NCBI GenBank assembly: GCA_947568835.1
Contig: OX387608.1
Coordinates: 360,501-424,500 of the forward strand
Length of the DNA: 64,000 nt
Source of the DNA: Protonemura montana
Taxonomy: Eukaryota; Arthropoda; Insecta; Plecoptera; Nemouridae
Direction of reading: 5' to 3'
Part shown: positions 1 to 9,659 of the stretch, piece after piece
Numbering within the stretch: the first letter of the stretch is position 1
Layout: each line of letters begins with the position of its first letter
The notes under the pieces: model-generated
Database searches by the model: none
Told to the model about the DNA's origin: nothing
The model's input: the letters and a program-made list of their open reading frames with translations, nothing else
Made by a program: the position numbers and the translations under genes

Positions 1-2
1 CG

Positions 3-1934
3 CCAATCAACACCAGCGCGGACATTGACCGGTGCATAAAGGAGCTGACACAAGGCATCACCGACGCGCTAATGGATAGCACACCAACAGCCAAGTCACG
101 ACGCAACGGAGAGTTTGACCTCCCACTATACATCACCAAGTCTATCCAGGCAAAGAACAAGGTGAGAAAACTCTGGCAGAAACATCGGCTCCCTTCGCTA
201 AAGACCAAACTAAACAGCATGGTAACAGACATTAAACAGATGATCAAGAAACACCTTAACATCAAATGGTCAAAAAAGCTAGAGTCCCTACAGACAACAG
301 ATCAGTCTCTATGGCAACTCACGAAAAGACTCCTGCGCATTCCAACAAAGTCGCCTCCGCTTCACGGCATGCACGGGCTTGCATACAGCAACCAAGAGAA
401 GGCGAACGCTCTAGCCGACACCCTTGAGAGCACCTTCACCCCGCACGATGATCCAAGCGACATCGACAAGATCCGACAAGTCGAAAACCACATCCGCAAA
501 CTAAAACATCTAGCGAGCGACTTGGAGGAGGTCACCCAGACAACACCAGCAGAGATCAGGCGAGCACTTGACCAACTAAAGACCAGGAAAGCACCAGGGC
601 TTGACCAGATCCCAAATGCAGCCCTGAAAGAACTGTCCAAGAAATCGGTCATCTTCATGGCACACATCTTCAACGCCATCCTGCGGTGGGGACACTTTCC
701 TTCTCTATTCAAGGAATCGAAGATAATCGTCTTCCAGAAGCCAGGAAAAGACGCCCAATTCCCGCAGAACTACAGACCGATCAGCCTCCTTTCCGGTGTC
801 TCTAAAATCCTGGAAAAGATCATACTGGCAAGGATCAACCTGTTCCTGGATACGAACAACATTATCCAGGACGAACAATTCGGCTTCAGGACAAAACACT
901 CCGCAAACCACCAAGTCCTGCGCATCACAGAGCATGTGGTCAAAGGCTTCAACGACAACAAAGCAACGGCAGCAGTCTTCCTCGACGTCGCCCAAGCCTT
1001 TGACAGGGTCTGGCATGAAGGCCTTCTCTCAAAAATGCTGACGTCCAAGATGCCAATCTACATCATGAAGCTCGTGGCCTCCTACCTGTGCCACCGCTCG
1101 TTCAGAGTGCACCACCAGGGCGCATTCTCGACGACACGACCAATAGAGGCCGGAGTGCCCCAGGGGTCCCTGCTGGCGCCGACGCTGTTCGCAATTTACA
1201 TCCACGACATGCCCAGGTCACCGAACGTGATGCTGGGAGTCTACGCAGACGACACCGCACTGGTAGCCCAGTCCTGGCACGGCCTGCAGGCCTGCAAATA
1301 CCTGCAGGTGGCTCTCAACAACTACGAGTCATGGTGCCAGGACTGGCGCATCAAGATAAACGTTGCGAAGAGCAACGCGGTGCTGTTTACAAGAAAAAAA
1401 ACAGCCAAAGCAACAACAGTCTGTGACCTCGAGCTGTTCGAGGAAACCATCCCCTGGAAGAAGGAGGCCAAGTACCTCGGGGTAACCCTAGACAAAACCC
1501 TCTCGTGGCAAGCCAACACAAGGCAGCTTGCAACGAAGGCCCGATCCAGACTGGGCATCCTGGGCCCGGTGCTGAACAAAAAGAGCACCCTCAGCATCTC
1601 GAACGGCCTCACCCTTTACAAGACCATGGTGCTCCCCATAATCACATACGCTGCGCCAATATGGGCGACCGCTGCCAAATCGCATATGCAGCAACTCCAG
1701 AGGGTGCAGAACAGGGCCCTGCGGACGGCGACACGTTCCCCCTGGTTCGTGAGGAACGCTGACATCCACCGAGACGCGGAAATTCCCATGATCCGCGCCG
1801 CTGTCGTAAAGATGGCCGAGAAGTTCTTCGAGGCCCTGAAAGCAGTCCCGAACGTCCTGGTGTCGTCCTTGTCCCAGTACGAGCCAGAGGACATCCTGCG
1901 CTACAAGCGACCAAAAAATATATTAGCAATATAA
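3..1934 (+). CDS. Jockey ORF2 reverse transcriptase, partial at 5' end
   Basis: This is the RT half of a Jockey ORF2 polyprotein, which makes cDNA directly at a nicked chromosomal target. The frame is open from the first complete codon, so the ATG at 72 is an internal methionine. Counting from that Met, the RT fingers begin near residue 170 (APGLDQIPN), NYRPISLLSG is near 232, the first catalytic Asp is in FLDVAQAFDRVW near 302, VPQGS is near 360 and the catalytic YADD near 389. The C-terminus ends with the usual Jockey basic tail (RYKRPKNIL). There is no stop or frameshift, so it looks young. The endonuclease domain would lie upstream of base 1. Most similar in the window to the copy at 56651-58333. 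Confidence 0.88.
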   Translation, partial: PINTSADIDRCIKELTQGITDALMDSTPTAKSRRNGEFDLPLYITKSIQAKNKVRKLWQKHRLPSLKTKLNSMVTDIKQMIKKHLNIKWSKKLESLQTTDQSLWQLTKRLLRIPTKSPPLHGMHGLAYSNQEKANALADTLESTFTPHDDPSDIDKIRQVENHIRKLKHLASDLEEVTQTTPAEIRRALDQLKTRKAPGLDQIPNAALKELSKKSVIFMAHIFNAILRWGHFPSLFKESKIIVFQKPGKDAQFPQNYRPISLLSGVSKILEKIILARINLFLDTNNIIQDEQFGFRTKHSANHQVLRITEHVVKGFNDNKATAAVFLDVAQAFDRVWHEGLLSKMLTSKMPIYIMKLVASYLCHRSFRVHHQGAFSTTRPIEAGVPQGSLLAPTLFAIYIHDMPRSPNVMLGVYADDTALVAQSWHGLQACKYLQVALNNYESWCQDWRIKINVAKSNAVLFTRKKTAKATTVCDLELFEETIPWKKEAKYLGVTLDKTLSWQANTRQLATKARSRLGILGPVLNKKSTLSISNGLTLYKTMVLPIITYAAPIWATAAKSHMQQLQRVQNRALRTATRSPWFVRNADIHRDAEIPMIRAAVVKMAEKFFEALKAVPNVLVSSLSQYEPEDILRYKRPKNILAI

Positions 1935-2299
1935 ACACATTGTACATTTTCCTATGTTAGATTATTATCATTATATTTGTATTTTATGTTATGCATTGTA
2001 TATATTATGTTAAAGATAGTTTACAAATCACTTACTAAACATTATTTAAGATCTACCTTTAAACAATTTGCCAAAATGCATATAGCGTATAGTTAGCAAT
2101 GTTTAAACTTATTTGTAAATATTGTAATATATGTAAGGTAGTTAGATTATTTCTTTAGTAGTAGTTGTAAGTCTTTATTTTTAAGTTGTATTCATGTTCA
2201 AGCTCTTAAGATTGTGTTTATTTTTATTTTTATTTTCACGTCAATCAGCCATGTTCAAAGTGAAAACTGTCATTGTTAGAAATAAGGATCCTTTGGTAA

Positions 2300-2312
2300 G
2301 GGCGTCTTGCCC
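2300..2312 (+). other. 3'-terminal hairpin of J1
   Basis: GGGC pairs with GCCC across a 5-base loop about 50 bases before the A tail. The copy at 58575-58587 keeps the stem and changes the loop. Non-LTR RTs of several clades recognise 3' UTR structure, so this is a candidate recognition element (inference). Confidence 0.45.
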
Positions 2313-2374
2313 GGGACTTAGATTGTGTAAGCAGGATATCTGTGAATAAACGTATTATAAAAAAAAAAAAAAAA

Positions 2375-2596
2375 TGTCAGTGGAGCGAACATATTGATCC
2401 CTACCAATCCTGGGATGGTAGAGACCGGGCACGGGTTCTTCCGGGCTCTGCGCCCAGGTGCAGACTCGGAGCTGGAGTCCCGAGAGCTGGCCGGTGTCGT
2501 ACGAGCTCGCGTACGCTTCGAAGATTAGAGAGTAAACTCCATCTCCTCTGGCGGCGGCATGAGTGCGGCCTTGGCGGGTCCTGTTGAGGCTGCGTT

Positions 2597-2630
<34 letters not shown>

Positions 2631-2701
2631 ATGGTGAGGGCGTCCATCGCACTTGAGGTCGGAACAGATCGGTTAGGTACGGGGTACCATCACCGACTGA
2701 G
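2375..2701. other. GC-rich spacer between two Jockey tails
   Basis: This 327-bp stretch lies between the A tail of J1 (plus) and the T run that is the A tail of J2 (minus). It is far more GC-rich than both neighbours and holds a (GGC)11 run. Open frames in it are low-complexity arginine or glycine translations of the repeat. I recognise no gene; it may be host DNA caught between two insertions or a 5' UTR piece of another element. Confidence 0.4.
2598..2630. repeat. (GGC)11 microsatellite
   Basis: Eleven uninterrupted GGC triplets, 33 bp. Translates to polyglycine or polyarginine depending on frame; treated as a simple repeat. Confidence 0.95.
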
Positions 2702-3342
2702 TTTTTTTTTTTATTACACTAGTACCGAGCTTGCTGCTCCTATCTAGTTGTCATGTTTTTTTATCTTTGGCTTTGGTTTGGGCATGTGTCTGACTAACTA
2801 AACTAAAACTAAACTACGGCTCAGGAACTACTTATGCTAGTTGTTTCACTGGGCCAATATGGTCTTTGGTCGTTTGTACTTAGTTTTTTCTTGGCTATCA
2901 TATGATGCCAGGTCTCTTATCAGGCTGTTTGGGGCCGTGTCAAGGGAGTCCAAGAGTGTGCGAGCTAACTCTTGCATGTGTTTCTTTATTTGTATCATGA
3001 GTAGTTGCATGTGGATATCCGCATTCCTCACAAACCAAGGGGATCCTGATAGGCGGCGTAAGGCTCTGTTTTGTATGGTCTGAAGAGATTTTATTTTGTT
3101 GCCTGCTGCCGCACCCCATACAGAGCAGGCGTAGGTGATGGTGGGTAAAATGACCGTCTTTTATAGAGTCAAGTCATTTCTAATGTCAAGGAAGCTTCTT
3201 CTGTTGATTGGTCGACGGAGTATGTTTAGTCTTGTTTTTGCTCTCAGTGCACTTAAATGTTGCACTTAAATGCAACTTAAATGTGAGTGATTTGTCTAGG
3301 ATGACCCCAAGGTATTTTGTTTCTGTTTTCCAGGTTTTCCAT
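2702..3342 (-). mobile_element. 5'-truncated Jockey J2 (RT C-terminus and 3' UTR)
   Basis: On the minus strand the sequence starts inside the RT thumb (KYLGVILDKSLTF at about 3300), runs through PWFVRNADIH and ends with KYKRPKTILAQ at 2846, followed by a short 3' UTR and an A tail read as T's at 2702-2712. The 3' end has GCTCGGTACTAGTG just before the tail. The family matches 47424-49308. The upstream edge abuts the A tail of J3 (3343-3361), so J2 either inserted into that tail or came in together with it. A small local duplication of GCACTTAAATG lies at about 3248-3280. Confidence 0.8.
2846..3335 (-). pseudogene. RT C-terminal fragment of J2
   Basis: Residues corresponding to the last third of a Jockey ORF2. 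The reading frame is open over the last 60 residues (from 3031) and similar residues continue upstream with a break around the local duplication at 3250-3280. It has no endonuclease and no catalytic YADD. Closest in the window to the end of the 567-residue RT at 47431-49134: both end in nearly the same ASYDSQEKTKYKRPK segment. It is a dead fragment produced by 5' truncation, the usual fate of target-primed insertion. Confidence 0.8.
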
Positions 3343-3382
3343 TTTTTTTTTTTTTTTTTTTACATTTGATAGTGGGGAAGTA

Positions 3383-5653
3383 CTAGTACCGAGCTTTGTT
3401 CGGAGTCAGTTTTTTGTCGAGAGTCACTCCGAGGTATTTGACGGAGTCTTGCCAGGTAATGTCAACGTCGCCCAGTGCAATCGATGGCACGTAGTCTGGT
3501 TTAGTCCGTCGAGAGAACAGCGTCGCAGTTGTCTTGGTCGCGTTCACCTCGATCCGGTGTCGTCGGAAGTAGCGTGAAAGTATGTCGAGTGCGTCTTGTA
3601 AGTCGTATTGCAGTGTCCTGGCCAGCTTGGCCTTACAGAACACTGCAGCGTCGTCGGCGTAGAGGGCTATCTGCGTCCCCGGCAGCTCGGTCGGCATGTC
3701 ATTTGTGTACAAGTTGTACAGCAGCGGCGACAGCAGGCTGCCTTGCGGAACCCCGGCAGATATTGGTCGTTCTTCCGAGCGCGCGTCCCCGTGCGTCACG
3801 AAGAAACGGCGCCCGTCGAGGTAGCTTGCCAGTAGCGTGACAAGGTCGGCGTCGATTCCAAGCGCTCGAAGCTTGTCGATGAGCCCGGCGTGCCAGACGC
3901 GATCGAAGGCCTTGGCGATGTCGAGGCAGACGATGCCGGTCAGATGTTTCCGCGCAAAGCCGTCGCGTATCGCGTCTGTCACGCGCAGGAGTTGGTGGCT
4001 CGTCGAGTGCTTTGCCGGGAAGCCGAACTGCTGGGGTATCAGCAAGGCCGCGTCGTCCACTTGTCGCTGTAGACGGCGCAGAATCACCTTCTCGCACACC
4101 TTTGAGAGGCATGAGAGTAGGGATATCGGGCGATAGTTGTTGACATCCCTAGGTGACTTGCCTGGCTTCGGGAAGACTATGATTTTAGCAGTCTTCCATT
4201 GGCCAGGGAATCTGCGCAATCGTAGCGACGCATTTGTTATGTCGACCAGCCGTTGGGCCGCTTTTTGGCACAGCTCTGTGATGGCTATGTTAGGAATCTG
4301 GTCAGGACCCGGTGCCTTCTGTTTCTGCAGCTGGGCGACGATCGTTGCTACCTCGGCGAAGGTGGCCGGTTCGATGTCACCCGTGTCTCTGTCGCGTTGT
4401 TCGGAGAGGAATGCTTCGACTCGGCGTTCGATGCCTCCCGAGTAGCGATTGGCAGGGTTTGGAGTAAACTGCTCCTGCAGTGTCACGGCCACGGCCAGAT
4501 GGAGGCGGCCCTGAACCGGCGAACTAGCCGACTGCTTGTTTAACAGTTTACGCGTCATGCGCCAAGTGCTGCCGTCAGTCGTGGCGAGCTCGCCCACCAA
4601 GGTCGACCATCGTTTCTCGCGAAACTAATCGAGTGCTCGTCGCAGTGCCTTTGTTTTCCTGTTGTAGACTGCCTTCAAGGTTGCCGTGAGAAGCTGTTGC
4701 CAGGCTCGCTTGCTTCGGTTTTTGTCCTTGATGGCAAGTATCAAGTGCTGGGGCAGATCGAAACGATCGCAGCGCTTGTCGTTGCGGAGAGGCACAGCGT
4801 CGGCGATGGCGGCCTGGATTGCCGCGGTGAGGTTGTCGGTCGCGGCGTCAAGTTCGGCCGGGGTCGTTATGTCAGAGTCGTCAGTCATTTCGTCAGTCTT
4901 GATGCGGAATGCATCCCAGTCAGCCCGTCGAAAGTTGCGTGTCGGTATCGGTGTCACTGTCTCGACCCCTTCCCCGATTCTGATGATGACAGGGTTGTGA
5001 TCAGAAGACAGCTAGGCGAGTGTCTCGAGTTCGACTGTGTGCTCGATGTTGTTGAGAAGCGCGATGTCAAGGACGTCTGCACTGTCGACACGGTTGCCGT
5101 GATGGTGATTCGGTTCCGTGGGCCCGGCGACAATGAAGCCGGCGTCTATGGAGTGACGGAGCAGGATCTTGCCCTTCGCGTTGGTCTTACGCGAGTTCCA
5201 CGTCGGATGTTTGGCGTTTAGATCGCCCGCTATCAATGTAGGAAGCGGGGAGTTGATTAGGACGTTGATGTCTTCTGTGTGTAGCCGTGCTAGTGGGGGG
5301 CAGTACACAGAGAAGACTCGTAACGGCCCGTTGTCTGTGTTGACCAGTACGCCCACTGCTTCGATGGAACGCAACTTGGGCAGGGCCAGCGGCTCGTGTT
5401 TGGTGCCGCGTCGAACCAGTACGGCGACGCCGCCACCGATCTGGTTTGGTTGATGATGATTGTTTGGTCTGTCTGTCCGGTAAGTCACGTAATTTGCCAT
5501 GGCAAATTGTCTGTCTGGTGAAAGTCTAGTCTCAGTCAGAAGTCCTACAGCGATGCTGTGTCTGTCGAGAAAGTCGTGGAGTTCGCTACGTTTTGGTATG
5601 ACGCTGTTGGCGTTCCAAGTCATGAGGTTCGTTTGTCGAGGATGTTCAGGCAT
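3383..5653 (-). pseudogene. J3 ORF2: endonuclease and RT, two in-frame TAG stops, C-terminus deleted
   Basis: One frame is open from ATG 5653 to 3383 apart from TAG codons at 5012-5014 and 4625-4627. The N-terminus is an APE-type endonuclease (MTWNANSV, LLTETRLS, AGDLNAKHPTWNS, then SDHNP after the first stop). The RT follows, with APGPDQIPN, NNYRPISLLS, CLDIAKAFDRVW, VPQGSLLSPLLY and the catalytic YADD at about 3650. After LGVTLDKKLTPN the frame runs straight into the terminal motif GCTCGGTACTAGT, so roughly the last 150 residues and most of the 3' UTR are missing by internal deletion. The start is chosen because it overlaps the ORF1 stop. Confidence 0.85.
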
Positions 5654-5893
5654 TCTGTGGCATCAAGGTCGCAATGAGTGACGGCGCAAGTTGCGCGAGC
5701 ATCGTGATGGTCGGATGAATTTTTGGGTCGGCAATTGCTTTGGCCACAGTCAGTAGGATTGAGCGCCAGTCAATCCCCGCATATGGGATGCCATAGATGT
5801 TGGGTTCGGCGTCCGATTTGCTGGTCGAAACTGGTTCCTGGACTCACTCTGCGGTTGGTTCGGGAGCCGGGTCTATAAATGGGTTTGTTCCGG
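5646..5893 (-). pseudogene. J3 ORF1, C-terminal end
   Basis: The last roughly 45 residues (GIDWRSILLTVAKAIADP and on to MPQNA) match in position and character the hydrophobic C-terminus of the intact Jockey ORF1 at 19911-21560. The TGA stop overlaps the ORF2 ATG. Upstream, the frame has a stop and a frame change before the J5 insertion point at 5893, so this part was already damaged or decayed later. Confidence 0.6.
5886..5893. repeat. 8-bp target-site duplication of J5, left copy
   Basis: TGTTCCGG here and again at 7648-7655, immediately after the A tail. It brackets the J5 insertion inside J3 ORF1. Confidence 0.85.
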
Positions 5894-7472
5894 CCGTTGC
5901 CCGGGCAAAGCTCAGTGAACGCTCTGACTAAGGAACTACAGGCTAAAATAACTGACCACAAAAACGAAACATGGGCAGCCAAACTTAAGTCCCTAACAGT
6001 CAGAGATAACTCCATTTGGAGGATGACAAAGGCGATCCTAAGAGTTCCCCAAAAGACCCCCCCTATCCACGGGCAAAATGGTATGGCCTACAATGATCAG
6101 GATAAGGCCGAAGCCTTTGCCGACACCTTAGAGTCAACCTTCTTACCCAACAACGATCCATCAGACATAGACCACATTGCTATGGTCAATCGAGCCACAC
6201 GGTCCCTCAACGATATGAGCCTGGACCATGATTCCATAATCCAAACTTCCCCTAAGGAATTACAATCTTCTATTCAACGGCTAAAAAACAAAAAGGCTCT
6301 GGGTCCTGACAACATCCCCAATCAAGTCATAAAACAGCTACCCGAAAAAGCTATTGAACATCTTTCTTGCATATTCAACGCGATGCTTCAACTAAACTAT
6401 TTTCCTCCAATTATGAAACATTCGAAAATCATTATTTTCCCAAAACCTGCGAAGGATCATGGGTTCCCCCAGAACCATCGACCTATTAGTCTCCTCACAG
6501 GTTTTTAAAAACTCTTCGAAAGAGTAATTCTAGACAGGCTTCAACTTCACATCGATACAAAAAACATAATAATCAATGAGCAATTCGGCTTCAGGAGGAA
6601 GCATTCCACAGAACAACAATTGGTTAGATTGACAAACATAATTAAGAAAGGCTTCGACTGGAAGATGCACACTGCGGTGGTATTTTTGGACATCGCACAG
6701 GCGTTTGATAAGGTTTGGCACCAAGGGCTAATATTCAAAATGATGGAAAACCAATTCCCCACTTACCTGATTCGTATCATCAAATCGTATCTGTGCGGGC
6801 GCTCCTTCCAAGTTACCCACGGAAATGCCATCTCTACCACAAGGAAAATCAAAGCCGGGGTTCCACAAGGCTCCCTTCTGGGACCTGTGCTCCCTTCTGG
6901 CGAGGAATAGTACGAGAAATGGCGTATAAAAATTAATGTATCAAAGAGCAACGCAGTTCTATTCACGAAGCAAGTCAAAAGAAACGCACAAAAACAAAGT
7001 CGTAAGCACCCACCTTTTCGGGGAGACCATCCCATGGCTCAAGCAAGCAATGTACCTGGGGGTAATTCTCGACAACAGACTGCGGTGGGGCCCGCATATA
7101 AAAAACGTCAAAACAAAAGCGGACTTAAGACTAGGCCTACTGAAGCCAATACTAAGGCAGAGAAGCTTCCTTAGCATTAACAATGGGCTGATACTTTATA
7201 AGACACTCATACTCCCCATAATGACGTATGCGAGCAGTGTTTGGGCTTCCGCACATCCAAATAAAATTAAAGGCCTCCATATAACGCAAAATAAAGCTTT
7301 GCGACGGGCTACCAAAAGCCCATGGTTTAAAAAAAACAAAGACATCCAAAGACAAACAGGAATCCCGCCCATAAATGCCACACTGTCAAAGACTAAGGAA
7401 AATTTCATGCTCAAAGCGGCAACCAGCAGTAACCCGCAAATAAACATGCTGGCACACCAACAAGGGCACTAG
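5894..7472 (+). pseudogene. J5 RT, with stops, frameshift and deletion of the YADD motif
   Basis: An RT of the J2/J6 family. The linker and fingers are readable to NHRPISLLTG, then TAA at 6506-6508. The frame resumes unchanged through FLDIAQAFDKVW (about 6690) and VPQGSLLGPVL (about 6880). There an internal deletion of very roughly 180 bp removes the catalytic YADD and joins to a segment reading EE-stop-YEKWRIKINVSK. A frameshift near 7000 follows, then the thumb (MYLGVILDNRLRW, PWFKKNKDIQRQ) is readable to 7472. The 11-mer CTCCCTTCTGG is found twice at the deletion edge (about 6871 and 6890). The product could not be an active polymerase. Confidence 0.85.
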
Positions 7473-7602
7473 CCTGCATTTCTCTAATTAAAACCTGAAA
7501 CCTAAAATAAGTACATAATTAATGAAAAAAAAAAACAACAAACCAACTAATAAGACTCAGACAACCGGAAAGGAACCAAAAGGCTCGGCACCGGAAGGAC
7601 AC

Positions 7603-7626
7603 GGTGGGGGACGTACGTCCCCCACC
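7603..7626 (+). other. 3'-terminal palindrome of J5
   Basis: GGTGGGGGACGT and its exact complement form a 24-nt palindrome directly before CCAATCAC and the A tail. At the same place J6 has a different stem (49274-49293). Confidence 0.7.
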
Positions 7627-7655
7627 AATCACAAAAAAAAAAAAAAATGTTCCGG

Positions 7656-8721
7656 GCTCCGTGGACAGCATCTCCCAGGGACGGCCGCTGTTGGTGATGG
7701 CGTGCCTGGGCTCGTCGCAAGTATTCGCAGCCGCGATAGTTGGCCGGGTGTTCGCCGCCACAGTTCGCGCATGTGGCCTTGACGGTCATGGGGACCGTGC
7801 AGGTGTTCGACGCGTGGTCCTGGCCGCAGCTCACGCAGCGAGCCTGCCGCCGGCAGAACTCCGACACATGTCCGATGTGTTGGCAGCGGAAGCACATCGG
7901 GGCTTTTGGCGTCGAGTCGCGCGGCGCCTCGACCGACACCACGCAGTTCTGGAGACGGACGAGTCCGGTTAGATCGACCGGCTTGGTGCCGGGTTGTCGC
8001 GCGGCGAGAGATACTGCATACAGCGGCAGTTTGTCGCCGAGAGCTTTGCGGTCTTCGATATTGCCGCTTGCATGGCGATGCAGTTGGGTCACGGAGCGTG
8101 TCGGGATACCGAGCCACTCCAATTCCTCGCGGATCTCGGCCGGGTCGGCGTTCGTTGGGAGACCGCGGATCACGAATCGCTGAGTTTTCGGGCGCGATTC
8201 AGAAAAGGTGTAATGCTAGATTGCATCTTCCTCCAAGGCCGATGTCAGGGCCCGGTAATCGGCAATTTTCCCCAGCTGGACGCGGGAGAAGACGAATGTT
8301 TTCGTCACTTGGGATACGTATGTGATGAGTGCCTTGTGCGTTGCAAAGTTCTTGATGCACACAGGCGGGATCTTGTACTTCTTCTCCGCTACCTCCGGCT
8401 CGACATCGTTGGTCTGGTCGGCGGCCGAGCTAGCCGATATGTCGACCGGCGCAATCGGCGAGAAACGATTCGCCGTCAAGGTTGGGGACACTTGTGCCAC
8501 ACGCTTCGTAATGCGGCGCTCATCGTCTGAGCTGCTGGGGGCCGCTTCACGTTTGTTTGACACGACTTGGAAGTCCATCTCGTCTTCGCTATTGTCCGGA
8601 GATAAAACGTTTTGCACAAAACCTTTCAAAGGCGCATTTACCGGGACAAATGCTCCTTTACGCTTCGTAAAGCGCCTGACCGACGGCGCGGGGAGTGCCG
8701 GAAAGGAATCCGATGATTCCA
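7656..8721 (-). pseudogene. J3 ORF1 (Gag-like, zinc knuckles), one TAG stop, cut by J5
   Basis: ORF1 proteins of Jockey elements bind element RNA. From the ATG at 8721 (MESSDSFPALPAP) the frame is open to a TAG at 8213-8215, and then continues in the same frame through the conserved RFVIRGLPTN segment. Three zinc knuckles follow: CFRCQHIGHVSEFC, CVSCGQDHASNTC and CANCGGEHPANYRGC, the arrangement seen in Jockey Gag with the PRE_C2HC-type region before it. The frame then hits the target duplication and A tail of J5 at 7655. An upstream ATG at 8863 is possible but the segment 8722-8863 looks like leader. Domain order matches the intact ORF1 at 19911-21560. Confidence 0.8.
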
Positions 8722-8940
8722 TGATTAATTCAATTCTATTTGCGTACTGAAGGAACTCTAGTTCAATTTCACTTGTGATGTCACAAAAAACGAAGTATAT
8801 CCCCTTTAATCTTTGATCTTTGATCCAATACGTTTTGGGACAAGCGCTGTCATTGGTCAACAAAAGAAAGGGCGTGTGTCATTGGTTGACGGGATGACGG
8901 AGAGAACGAAGTCTATCCCCTTTAAGATCAAAGATCAATC

Positions 8941-9211
8941 GGATTGAGATTTTCTGGCGAACAGAATTTACACAAAAATGGCGTGAAAAACACTCGTGTT
9001 CATGATTCTAAAACTAACAAGAAAATTTCGTGTAAAAACACTCGTGTTCGTGAATTCTCAGAACGAGAGAAAAAGGGTCGTGTTAATCACTCATGTTCTA
9101 AAACAAACGCTTGTCACACGCACACATAATCACAAGAAATTTTCGACAAGCGATAGTCACAAAATAAAAATAAAGTGCAAGTTGCACTTTAAAATATATG
9201 CGCTTTGAAAT
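8941..9211. other. Spacer with AAAAACACTCGTGTTC repeats
   Basis: AT-rich DNA between J3 and the B fragment. It contains the 16-mer AAAAACACTCGTGTTC twice (about 8985 and 9035) and a degenerate third copy. ACACTCGTGT is close to palindromic. The short open frames are translations of these repeats. No gene recognised. Confidence 0.35.
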
Positions 9212-9620
9212 TTGTCAGAGCGAGAAAAACACGTCCGCTCTCGACAAGGAACTTTCTTGAACCAGAGGTTTCAGAAAATTCAGATGCAGGAATTTCCAGC
9301 TCTGGGAGGAGCATTTCCGTTAGTATGTCCACATGAGAGAGCAATGGTCTTACATGCCAGCGAGTCGCTTGCTTTCATAGGCCAGGCCTTCTAGAATACT
9401 GTCCGTGAATGCAGCCAACGGGCCGTGCTAGCCAGACCTCCTAGAAACATGTCCGTGGATGTAGCCAACAGACCGTGCTGGATGACGTTGAGTTTTATTT
9501 TTGTAGCTTTCAACAAGCATACAGATAAATGGGAGAGTAAAGAGCAAATAACGAATGCTTTTGTATACAAAGTGAAGGTAATTGGTTATTACTTCATTTA
9601 TTCTTATCTGTCGTTTTAAT
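9212..9620. repeat. Scrambled fragment of repeat B with minisatellite units
   Basis: 9360-9485 has the sequence GAGTCGCTTGCTTTCATAGG followed by about two units of the 50-bp minisatellite seen at 40670 and 63162. 9535-9570 matches the AGAGCAAATAACGAATG segment that in B1 lies about 1.1 kb on the other side of the minisatellite (39530). The order is therefore rearranged relative to B1 and B2. Confidence 0.6.
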
Positions 9621-9659
9621 AATTTATTCTTATCAATTATTTATTTTCTCACTCATTCA

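Larger units (their letters stand above)
1..2374 (+). mobile_element. Jockey-type non-LTR retrotransposon J1, 3' part
   Basis: The element runs in from the left edge, so its ORF1 and endonuclease lie outside the window. What remains is the RT part of ORF2 (to 1934), an AT-rich 3' UTR and a terminal A run at about 2359-2374. Near the end, 2300-2312 folds as a GGGC/GCCC hairpin followed by GGGACTTAG and a shared AAGCAGGATATCTGTG segment. The same tail occurs in the copy at 56651-58644, so these are one family. No 3' target duplication can be checked because the 5' end is missing. Confidence 0.85.
5894..7647 (+). mobile_element. Jockey J5, 5'-truncated, nested in J3
   Basis: A plus-strand Jockey starting inside the ORF2 linker region and ending in A15 (7633-7647), flanked by TGTTCCGG duplications. 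Its 3' end has ACAACCGGA, GGCTCGGCACCGG (7582-7594), a 24-nt perfect palindrome (7603-7626) and CCAATCAC before the A tail. The same series of blocks ends J6 at 49308. It inserted after J3, in the opposite orientation. Confidence 0.9.
3343..8940 (-). mobile_element. Jockey J3, near full length but broken, interrupted by J5
   Basis: Read on the minus strand: an AT-rich leader (about 8940-8722), ORF1 (8721 to about 7656, then 5893-5646 after the inserted J5), ORF2 (5653-3383), and a 3' end with GCTCGGTACTAGT at 3382-3394 followed by an A tail (T's at 3343-3361). ORF1 and ORF2 overlap in the sequence ATGCCTGA at about 5646-5653, a stop/start overlap typical of Jockey. The leader carries two near-repeats of CGAAGT-TATCCCCTTTAA (about 8790 and 8910). 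GC content is higher than in the other Jockey copies. Confidence 0.8.

Noticed and set aside
2559..2747. Glycine-rich small protein over the GGC repeat
   Set aside because: Only the translation of a triplet repeat; no conserved flanks and the frame runs into a Jockey A tail.
3383..8721. All three in-frame stops in the main J3 frames are TAG, suggesting amber readthrough or a variant code
   Set aside because: J3 also has a deletion, a frame break and a non-TAG stop in the ORF1 end, and other elements in the window have TAA and TGA stops at decayed positions. Three TAGs are compatible with ordinary mutation.
8986..9110. Arg/Lys-rich short frames around ACACTCGTGT repeats
   Set aside because: They are translations of short direct repeats in alternative frames, with no start context or homology.
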